From assembly GCA_025201365.1 (NCBI GenBank), contig JAIXMF010000021.1:270665-334664 (forward strand): 64,000 bases of DNA, given 5' to 3'. The first letter of the stretch is position 1. The number at the start of each line of letters is the position of its first letter. The notes under the pieces were generated by a model. The model did no database searches. It was not told the DNA's origin and worked only from the letters and a program-made list of their open reading frames with translations. The DNA is from Syncephalis plumigaleata (lineage: Eukaryota > Zoopagomycota > Zoopagomycetes > Zoopagales > Piptocephalidaceae). The position numbers were made by a program, and so were the translations under genes. Shown here in pieces: positions 14,202 to 26,483 of this stretch.

Positions 14202-15676
14202 ATGTCTACCGGTCAGTTGGCACCGAAAGTAGTGCTTATTACTGGTTGTAGTGCTGGTGGTATTGGTATGTCAATAGGAATAGTAATTACAAATATATAT
14301 GTACTAATATAAATATATAGGTGCCAGTCTTGCCAGCGAGTTTGCAGAGGTAATACAAGTGTACAAGTATACAAGATAGTAAATAATGATAGATAAAATA
14401 TAGCGTGGATGTACTGTTTACGCTACAGCAAGACGATTAGAGGCCATGTCGGAACTCGAACGCAAGTATATTCATAATAGAATGGTTTTGTCTTTGTAAA
14501 TAACATGTAAAATGTTTATATGTTTATATCATGATTGTCTTGCAATAGCCCTTGGTATTCATACGCTACGTCTTGATGTCACAAAAGAGGAGACATGATT
14601 GCTGCCGTTAAAGTATATGATCATTGCTCTAGTTATTCACCATTAGCTAACGAACAGGATCAATTTAGACGATTATTACTAAAGAGGGACACATTGGTAG
14701 GATGAGTGATAATGACGATGATACTTCATATGTGCAATCAGTCTATTTACTAATGGCATAATAGATATACTGGTGAACAATGCTGGAATATCACGTATGG
14801 GACCCATTATCGAACAGGATATCCCTAGTGCACGTAGCGTATTCGACACCAACGTATGGGGTGTACTTGCCATGACACAACTGGTAGTGCCGCACATGAT
14901 GAAGCGTCGCTCCGGTCTTGTCGTCAATATTGGATCGATTGCCGGTATATGTGCCACAGTAGGATTTGGTAATGTCACCATGGATGAGCACACTTGCTCT
15001 CATTTGATTAACACATACACACAGGGTGCTATTGTCCTTCCAAGGCTGCCGTGCATAGTATGACGGATATACTTCGAATGGAGTTAACGCCATATAACGT
15101 TGACGTCACACTTGTGCTTGGAGGGTAAGAGGGCAATCAATGTCTGTTTCGGCCATTGAAATGTGTCACTAATACAATGTCCACAGACTTATCAAATCCA
15201 ATATTATAACTGCGGGTGTACAGGATTCACGTTGAAAGAAGGCAAGTCAATCAGAAGGGAAATACATGTCCTCTGCTAATCATTTTAACAATCGATTGAC
15301 ACGATTATAGATAGCATGTATGCTAACGCTAAGGCACGGATACAATCTTGCTTCAAGCATCACAAAGTAATAATGACACATATGAATGCTAGAATGACAA
15401 TTGTGTACTAATCACTTGAATGTTTTATGATGTTTAGGTGCTCATGCCATTTCAGCTAGTGAATTCTCGAAACAAGTAGTAAGCAAAGTGTTGCGTAAAT
15501 CACCACCACGTAACATCTACAGTGGTGGAGAGACTACCGGTGCATGGTTATTGTCATTGCTACCACGATGGTTACAAGTAAGTAGACAATGTGCACGTGA
15601 GTGTAATCCAATTATTAATGCACCTTGTTTATAGGATTACTTGTTTACCAGAAGATTTGATCTGTTGAATCCATAG
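14202..15676 (+). CDS. Short-chain dehydrogenase/reductase, AYR1-like
   Basis: Best match by motif order is the family of yeast Ayr1, an NADPH-dependent 1-acyl-dihydroxyacetone phosphate reductase of lipid droplets and ER. Exons encode MSTGQLAPKVVLITGCSAGGIGASLA (abridged: the TGxxxGxG nucleotide site), TVYATARR (cofactor choice), DILVNNAGISRMGP, VVNIGSIAG (catalytic Ser), AYCPSKAAVHS (catalytic Tyr and Lys), LRMELTPYNVDVTLV, and a C-terminal part with SEFSKQVVSKVLRKSPPRNI. It ends DYLFTRRFDLLNP with TAG at 15674. Two single-base losses are seen, near 14596 and 15032, the second exactly at the catalytic Tyr codon. The SDR class is certain; the precise substrate is inferred. Confidence 0.85.
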
Positions 15677-16682
15677 GAATGTCAAATGATTAGCAGGATC
15701 ATCGTCATCATCATTATCATCATGATTAATAATAATAAAATTAACATTCATTATTATTGTTGCTCATATGACACTTGGGATCATGCAGTGTAATGCAGAC
15801 TTTGACATATGACGTTGTCAGACATGAGAAATGAATAATGCAACGCACACATGAACATCAATAACTATACGGTGATGATGATATAACAGAGATAAGCTAA
15901 TAGAAGGTTGCATTGCCAGACATTGTCCTACATGTCAATTGCATTCTCGTGTTACCTGTGTAATCATATGGTTGTAAATTGTGGATCCACTCATTGAACG
16001 CAAGATGATTCATGTCATCTACGTTCAGTTGTCAATTTTAACAGAGTGATGACATCATGTTATACAGCTTGATAACAGCAAGAAAGATACGTTAACGACA
16101 TAGTCTATTGCTATGATAACGAGTATGCTTATGACGTAGATTAGGATAACAGTGCAATCTATTGCATAACAATGAATTGTGTATTATGACATTTTGAGTT
16201 GCGGATACTCCATGTTCACCCTGCATGTTGGATCTATCTCGCTCATTCCCTACGTTGGAATACCAAAGGAACAATCGCAAAGTGCTGTGGGACCTCAATT
16301 TGAGGTAGGAGCGGTAATCTTGTTACTACTCAAATACCATTATCAATGTTCATATTGACCACCTGATACTGTACGGCATAAGCAGATGACCTTGTGTAAT
16401 ATGAAATTGATGACATACGCTTATTACACATTACAGTCACATTAGAGTTACTGTCCCTTTAATTATCACCGAGGCACCGTTAATCATAATAATAAATAAA
16501 CCATATACTTGTTTCTATAATACGATAACATATAAATAAACATGAAAATAGCTACTCAACTTCACGACTAGTTAACCTTATCTGACGACATCTCCATTCA
16601 CGATCACTCAACTGCAACAAGTCACAAACTCATTGCTGATTTTTCTTGAACAACTTTTACAAGCTAACATCATCAAGTCAAT
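15677..16682. other. Intergenic region upstream of the secreted protease
   Basis: About 1 kb with no gene recognised. It must contain the 3' UTR of the reductase and the protease promoter. Several scattered TGACAT/ATGTCA-like words are visible, without an obvious ordered array. Confidence 0.4.
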
Positions 16683-17869
16683 ATGAAACTCACACTATCT
16701 ATTTATGCCGCGTGCATTATACTCCCAAGCTTACTCCTAGGTGTACAGGGCTCGATACCAGTGAGGGCTCGTCCGCCACCAATACCACTGCCACATCACC
16801 CGATGTGAAAGATGCGTATATTGTCAAGTTACGAGCTGGTTCGGATGTCACCAAGTTCTTCGCCGCTCACAATGGTTTGATAGCCGACACCGGCAAGGTG
16901 CACTACACTTACAAGCAGGAGAGCTTCCAAGGTTTCGCGGGTAAACTCACGGCTGAACAAGTGGCAACCCTGAAATCCGACAATAGTGTCGAGTATATCG
17001 AGCCGCAACAAGTCATGCGAATTGCCGTCGAGCATCAAAGCAATCCACCTAGCTGGGGTCTGCCACGCATCTCAAATCGTAATGCCGGCAACAATCAAGA
17101 CTACATCTATCCGAGTTCGGCCGGTGCCGGCACCGAGATCTGGGTGGTCGACACCGGTATTAATGCGAATCATGAGGATTTCGGTGGTCGTGCCAGAATG
17201 ATGGTCAGCTTCATCGAGGGCGAGGCCGTAACTGATCTTAATGGTCATGGCACGCATGTCGCAGGCACTACTGCCGGTAACGCTTACGGTGTGGCCAAGA
17301 GGGCTCGAGTCTATGGCGTCAAAGTGTTAAGCGGAGGTGGTCAGGGCACCAATGCTGGTGTTATCGCCGGTATCCAGTATGTGGTGCAAAATGCACGTCG
17401 TAACAAGGCAGTCATCAACATGTCGCTATCGGGTGGCAGGTCACGAGCAGTCGACGACGCGGTTAATGCAGCGGTCAACGCAGGTATTGCCGTAGTGGTG
17501 GCTGCCGGTAATGAACAATCGGACGCTTGTGGTAGTTCACCTGCCGGTGCTGATTACGCGTTCACCGTGGCTGCCAGCAATATCAACAATCAAGAGGCTT
17601 CCTTCTCGAATTATGGCAGATGCGTGAATATCTACGCACCTGGTGTGAATATCAAATCATTATGGAATAGCAGTAACACTGCCACCAACACCATCTCCGG
17701 TACTTCCATGGCATCACCACATGTAGCGGGTGTGGCCGCTCTTTTCATGAGTGACTGGAACTATAATAGCATTCCAGATTTATACAATGACATAATCAAT
17801 CATTCTACCAAGAATGTCATTACCAATCCAAGTAGAGATACGGTCAATCAATTGGTATACAATCGATAA
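16683..17869 (+). CDS. Secreted subtilisin-like serine protease, proteinase K family (S8A)
   Basis: An extracellular endopeptidase made as a preproprotein, about 395 residues, apparently without introns. The start at 16683 gives a signal peptide ([20 protein letters not shown]). A propeptide of the I9 inhibitor type follows ([21 protein letters not shown] to VEYIEPQQ). The catalytic domain holds the Asp in [13 protein letters not shown], the His in GHGTHVAGT, the oxyanion Asn in AAGNEQSD and the Ser in [11 protein letters not shown]. All triad residues are present. The signal peptide and the rest are in different frames; one base missing near 16753 explains this. A typical nutritional or predatory secreted protease of fungi. 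Confidence 0.95.
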
Positions 17870-18070
17870 GAGAGATGAGATGAGAATATTGCGAATCAAT
17901 AACGAATGCTATCTTATAACAATAAATAAGTGTTTCTATTTGTTATCACAATTGTTGCTTCTTGCATTAAATACATTGATATTCAAGGATAACTCGTAGT
18001 TAAAATAGGTAAACAACAATATCACTAGTTTAATAGAACACACACACTTTCTAGTTGTCCATCCATTTGT
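17870..18070. other. Convergent 3' flanks
   Basis: A 200-bp gap between the protease stop and the leftward helicase stop. It contains an AATAAA-like word at 17921 that could serve as a poly(A) signal for the protease gene. Confidence 0.45.
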
Positions 18071-21426
<3,356 letters not shown>

Positions 21427-21529
21427 AAGACTATTGTCAAGAACAAATGGTATAAGAGATATATGGAAATATAAGTTGGATATTAAGAGATAACAATGAA
21501 ATGTCGATTTATTACTAGATTGTATTATA

Positions 21530-21555
21530 CAGGCTTTTTCCATCCAATTTGCGCA
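21530..21555 (+). repeat. Left terminal inverted repeat
   Basis: 26 bp starting CAGGC followed by the 21-bp core shared with the right end. Preceded by TA at 21528-21529. It lies about 100 bp upstream of the DDX42-like start codon. Confidence 0.9.
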
Positions 21556-21645
21556 GTTAGCTTTCTGTTTTTACGAATAAATAATAGTTAACACTTACAG
21601 TATTGCTACCCCGTATTTTTTTTGAGGATTGACGATACAATCCGG
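21556..21645 (-). ncRNA. Candidate 3' guide-RNA (omega RNA) segment of the Fanzor
   Basis: Ninety bases separate the Fanzor stop codon from the terminal repeat. In this family the guide RNA is transcribed from the 3' end of the nuclease gene toward the element end. The segment starts with a perfect 6-bp stem (GGATTG, loop of six, CAATCC at 21626-21643), followed by an A-run and a T/A-rich part. Boundaries are not determinable, the RNA may begin inside the coding region, and no expression evidence exists. Confidence 0.35.
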
Positions 21646-23941
21646 TTAATTCGTTTTTTGATGTTTGTGTTCCTCTTGATCTTGCTCATCTTGATCTTGA
21701 TCTTCATTTAGTGAATGCTTGGCGGATGTACTAGGCTCAGGAGGAGAAACACACTCGTTGAATTGTGTTGGAATAGGTTGTCCTTACGAACACTGCGAAT
21801 AATCTGAATAAAATTCAGACATGCGCCATATCCCGATTCCAAACGATGATCGTATCTGTTAAATTCCGGTCCTCTTTATAATCCACCTCCAGCTTGCCCT
21901 CTCGCTTCTTCTTGGCCTTTATATCTTTCATGGCTTTATTACAAGTTTGATGTGTGCATCTAATAAAATAATTAATTAATATATCATGATAAATTGCAAA
22001 GTGTAATAAATTGTACTTACCTTAAAAGACCATGACAGATAATTTTATGACTGTCTTCATGTTGCTTCGACCGAGGATTCGCGACTGGCTTGAATTTCTC
22101 GAGGGTGGGATTGTTGCAGGCTGGGCAGCACTTGCTGGTCTTATGCTCGTCGATTAGAAAGACTTTAAACCCATGTCGTTTCAAAAGCCTTCTAAAGCCA
22201 ATACCACGTATGGGCTCGTGATATTTGGTGTGAGGAGCGGACCAGTTCCCCATCACAAATGCTGCATCCCTATCGAACTTCTTCCTTAAGTCATCAATCA
22301 GCTTTTGATCACTTTGCTGCTTGCTGATGTAGGCTGAAAGCTTCAACTTCCTGAAGAGAGGATGTTGGGTAGAATGGGTGGTGGGATCGGTGGTGGGCTC
22401 AGCGGCAGAATCGGTGGTGAGATCGGTGGTGGTAGGACGGGTGGCGGGATCGGTGATGGGGAGGGTGAGAGTATCACGGTAAAAGCTGGTGAGAACATCT
22501 GTGTGCTGTGATCGATACTTCAGATATTTCTTATAATTCACCAGTGATACAGTGTTGCCCTGGGCTTTTGAAAGAGCTGCCTCGGCATCCAGCACCGCCT
22601 GATTCCCCTTCTTGCAGTCATCGCGAATCCTGCGGTATTCCTTCGTCCTCCGCATCTTGTCTTGATGTAGTTTCGTGTACTGATATTTGCGCTTCTCTTC
22701 CACCGTCGAGTTTTCGTGTACACAAAACAGTAAGTTTCTTCTTCCCGGGTCCACCGCCACGCATTTGCCGTCGATTGCCTTGTGATCATCAGCTTTTAAT
22801 TTACTGATATACGGGAAGGGATCCTTTGCTGATTTCGCTCCCCCTTCCTCGGTGACCTTCTCGATGCCCTTTTTGATGACCGTGACACCAACGCCATCGG
22901 TCTCAATCGAGCCAGAAAACTTGAGTTCACCACCCTTTTGCTTTCTAAGTGGCTTTGACTTAAGGTTCACGGCTTCGTCCCAATATTCATCCATATGGTC
23001 CATATTCTCAAACTTGCGTCCTAATATGTTGCGGCAAAGAATAACGGTGTCGATATGGACGTAGCATGGCGAGAAGGATCGGCGCAGGGGGAAGCAGTTG
23101 AAAGCCTTCAAATGGATGCGAGGGAACACGCGCGCAAGCTCAAAGAACGCCTTAAAGTGCTTCACCGGTTTTCCTTACAGTCGTAATAAAGGCCGTTTTT
23201 ACCAAATTCGTAACGTTTATCATAAGCATTTAAAACATTTTTGAATTTGCTGAATGCTCTGGTAAATGTGCGATCCTTTTTAGCCAACGCTTCAATCCCC
23301 CCTCGGTGTACCATCGCTAGCTTGAACTCTTTTGCTGGATCAGTGATTGCTCTAGTTCTCGCGCGAAGCTCATCAGCTTTTACATCCTCGGGCAATTCCT
23401 TCTTCATATCCTTTAGCATCTCCTTCCTCATATCCTTTAGCTTCTCCTTGACATCGAAAAACTTGTTAATAGCGCGTCGAAGAAATCGCCAAAGCGCAAT
23501 CGGACGTTGTTGGTGTAAGCAACGTACATCTTTGTTGCCTCGTAAGCAGCTGACTGATGGCATAGGCTAAACCGGCGGTTGATAGTCAGTAAGTTTAAGG
23601 TAGGTTTTGAGATGCTTCTTGATGAATTTGCGATATCGAACCGTTTTTTCTTTGGGTGTGCTTTTGCGTGTACGCTTGATTAAGGAAAGCCATACTTGTT
23701 TGAAGAAGTCTTCACGAATATAATTTTCGAACTTAAAGTTTCGCTTATTATGTTCTTTAAGGAATATATATTTCGCTAATGCATAAGCATGGAAGGTCGT
23801 GGTGTGCACGATGTCTACAAAATCGCGCAAAACATCGTGATGCTTCTTCCAACCAATGCCGGAGATAGAAGACTTCACAGCCAGAACTCGTTCACTATCG
23901 GCAGAAGTAGACGAGCCATGAGTGCCTGGCTGTGACGCCAT
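21646..23941 (-). CDS. Fanzor RNA-guided nuclease (TnpB-related, Fanzor1-like)
   Basis: Fanzors are eukaryotic relatives of TnpB that cut DNA using a guide RNA made from their own 3' region. Two exons: 23941-22021 and 21959-21646, about 745 residues. The helical N-terminal half is Lys-rich. RuvC-I is VAVDPGRRNLLF (Asp codon 22749-22751), RuvC-II VFLIDEHKTSKCCPAC (Glu codon 22146-22148), RuvC-III VWNRDMGACLNF (Asp codon 21830-21832). The zinc ribbon is CCPAC with CTHQTC, and the intron falls just before the second pair. KKKR near the C-terminus may be a nuclear signal. A Thr/Pro-rich insert lies between RuvC-I and RuvC-II. An in-frame TAG (23567-23569) and frame breaks near 23540, 23480, 23165, 21826 and 21786 are present; each fits one lost base, and the shared rate with neighbouring housekeeping genes argues for sequencing error rather than decay. 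The start at 23941 was preferred over 23992. Confidence 0.92.
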
Positions 23942-25405
23942 GGATGAAATGGAATAGTATTCAATGGAATAGCAGTATGTTAAAACGAGCACAGTTACAA
24001 TATGAAGGGTTAATTAATCTTTTATTTTATTGTAGTATAGACGCTTCTTTATATACGTGGCGTGTTGGTAGTACTAACTGCGCGGATCTGATGACGTAGG
24101 GGTGAAACGCTCGTGCAGACACATACAGGAAGGGTGAATCTATTATGGTAAGTAGTATCATTTACAGCGCAACACAGTAATATCGTATCATCTAGTGTCA
24201 TTGTAGCAATGGTATAACGCCGCTTAGAACACAGCAATCGGTAAGCATATAGTAATCTTGTTAATACTTTATTAATGAAGATTCGTTATTAATAAATGGT
24301 ATAGTTTTGTAATGGATGTTAATATATTCATCTGCTTCTACTAATGCCTCCATTAACAACTTCCCTTATCTATTTGTTAACACTTGATTAATGGTTTACC
24401 TATCCATTCCAAGTATCCATTTCATTGTTGCTTCTCTTTCCCCTTTCCTTTACTTCATTATCTACATTATTTCCTCCTCCTTTACTTCGTTAACAATGAC
24501 AATATATTTCCATTCCTCATTATCGACTGATGTATAAATTGTTAATTTTCTTTATTAGTTAATAAAAACATTCTCTCTCTCTCTCTTTACCAATGCTGTC
24601 TTCTTCGTGCTAACTTCTTTTCCCTTGTCATTCAGTAACACACTTCTTTGTGTCAACTGCATTCTAGTTGTTTCTTTTCTTTTTATTTCCCTTTTCTCTC
24701 TCTTTAACAACACGCGCGTACTTCCTCTCAACTATATGCTAGTTATTCCTTTTCCTTTTATTTACTATTTACTTTCCCAGTAATACGCGTCTTATTCGTG
24801 TCATTCACATTCCACTTACTCCTCTTTCACTTTAACATACACACTCCCAATAGCAGCTATTCTGCATACTATCTCTATGTCTTTATTTATCTCTTTGTTT
24901 TCCCCTTGCTCTAACCTATCTACATGCTCACTTGTCGTTATTATTAGTATAGCAATAAGCATTGTTTATTGTTCGTTCTAGTCCTTTGTTTCCTATCACT
25001 GTCCTGCTTATTTATCAATGTTTAAGCGTTCACTGTTCTCGTTGTAATATGCGCCTTTTACTTTTACCACTCTTCTCCGTCATCTGTTTGTATGCCACCA
25101 TTACGTCATGCTTTTATTTTGTATTTTCATTTGTTTACTGCCATCTACATACTCTATCTACCTACAAGCATACACTGCTTCTTCGAATAAACTGGCATAC
25201 GTGTTCATGCACCCTTCCTTGCTCATTCTTTGTTCATTCGTGACAAGTCAGTCATTCTACTAACTACTGCTTGTTTATTACATTGTTTATCGTGTATTCT
25301 ATTTGTTCACTCGTTGCTCTCTATGCACTCAATTGTAAGTACTATCATCATTGTTTATCTACCATGCTAATCAATAGTCACTTGTAAGTACATGACATTA
25401 ATATA

Positions 25406-25478
<73 letters not shown>

Positions 25479-25498
25479 TGCAAACGTTAAAGGATAAA
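23942..25498. other. Non-coding 1.5 kb of the Fanzor element
   Basis: Upstream of the Fanzor start and inside the terminal repeats. No transposase or other protein is seen. From about 24300 to 25330 the plus strand is strikingly poor in G and rich in pyrimidines, with degenerate repeats of about 78 bp (compare 24642-24690 with 24719-24764, both reading ACTTC..., CAACT, CTAGTT..., CCTTTT/TTTTTATTT). It probably includes the Fanzor promoter near 23950-24250. Confidence 0.5.
25399..25480. repeat. Poly(T) tract flanked by a 10-bp direct repeat
   Basis: About 60 T residues (25411-25470) lie between two copies of TAATATATTG (25399-25408 and 25471-25480). The tract is inside the Fanzor element, 20 bp from the right terminal repeat. 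On the minus strand it is poly(A). The flanking repeat resembles a target-site duplication. Confidence 0.8.
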
Positions 25499-25524
25499 TG
25501 CGCAAATTGGATGGAAAAACACTG
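25499..25524 (-). repeat. Right terminal inverted repeat
   Basis: Exact reverse complement of the left 21-bp core, then CACTG and TA. It differs from the left end at two positions just inside the terminal CAG. Confidence 0.9.
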
Positions 25525-25526
25525 TA

Positions 25527-26483
25527 TTTTTCTTTTGTTAAACAACATTTTCAACATTACCACTCCGATAGCTTGTAATTGATATGGCTCGTCATCATCA
25601 CGTTGTAACACATTGTTGTAGCTTATTATCAATCCTATATAAATTTATTTAGTTCATAGTATTCACGTATATATAGTAAAACAAGCCACATGGTAAATCA
25701 TACTGAACTTGCATCTAATCTTAGTTAGCATCAGTGAACACTAAAGAATCACGTTGATATTGCACTAAACGTAAGGGAGGAATATCACGTAGCATTAAGT
25801 AATAATGAATGGCACTACAACGTGAATAGCCTGTACGCTTGTCATTGTTTCACTAATGGCATGGCATGGCACAATGGGTAGAGGGATAGGCAAGCAGGAA
25901 CCATTGCGTTAATTAGTATTAAAATAGCTACTCCTTCTAGAAATAAAACTATTAGAACAATGAATAGCAAGCAAATGCATCAATGGTTATTAATAGTTGT
26001 TACACTTTTATTCTAATGTCATTGTGTTAGCAGGACTATGTCATGTTACTCTTAGTAATTATAGCCGGTTGTAGACTGTGCCCCTCATTCAGTAGAAAGA
26101 ACAAGTGCTTTGTGCTGATGCCTCAATTGTCGTGCGTTTCTTTTCCATTCATATGGGTGGTACAACAGATCATACGCACAAGGAGATGCATGGTGGTGTC
26201 GAAACCCACACACACACACACACACACACACATTGATGATAGCATGTCAAGCCAACAGGCAGGCGTTTATTATCTCTGCCATGACTCTTACGAATAAGTG
26301 GAGACCCGTTCAGTGTACCGACACAGCGACAACAACAACAGCAACTGCTTCTTCTATCCTATCCTATTCTATTCTATCCTATTCTATTTTATTCTTTAAC
26401 AGTATTCATCTCACATTTTGCTCATTCATTGCCAATATTATACGACAGTATTCCCCAACTATACGCTAGTGTGCCACTCGCTC
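25527..26483. other. Intergenic region between transposon and repeat-domain gene
   Basis: Nearly 1 kb with no gene recognised. It contains a CA microsatellite at 26206-26231 and a run of CTATT/CTATC pentamers around 26355-26395. It should hold the promoter of the gene at 26484. Confidence 0.45.
26206..26231. repeat. CA microsatellite
   Basis: Thirteen CA units in a row, upstream of the repeat-domain gene. Confidence 0.9.

Larger units (their letters stand above)
21530..25524 (-). mobile_element. 4.0-kb TIR transposon carrying a Fanzor gene
   Basis: The two ends carry a perfect 21-bp inverted repeat: 21535-21555 reads TTTTTCCATCCAATTTGCGC plus A, and 25499-25519 is its exact reverse complement. 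Reading outward, each end finishes in CAG (CAGGC on the left, CAGTG on the right), giving 26-bp terminal repeats with two mismatches. Both are flanked by TA (21528-21529 and 25525-25526), as expected for a TA target duplication. CAG termini with a TA duplication are the pattern of Tc1/mariner-like transposons. No DDE transposase is recognised inside; the only gene is a Fanzor on the minus strand. The element may be mobilised in trans. Family assignment is inferred from the ends only. Confidence 0.88.

Noticed and set aside
23162-23563. Reading the Fanzor region as three separate genes
   Set aside because: The pieces follow one another in the order of a single Fanzor protein, each break is repaired by a missing base, and no promoter or start context separates them.
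24962-25243. Open frame of 93 codons in the pyrimidine-rich part of the element
   Set aside because: Its Leu/Ser/Phe/Cys-rich composition is what the biased DNA would give by chance; no motif.
21530-25524. Fanzor in an IS607-like element with a serine recombinase
   Set aside because: No serine recombinase is encoded, and the perfect TIRs with TA flanks do not fit IS607, which lacks TIRs.
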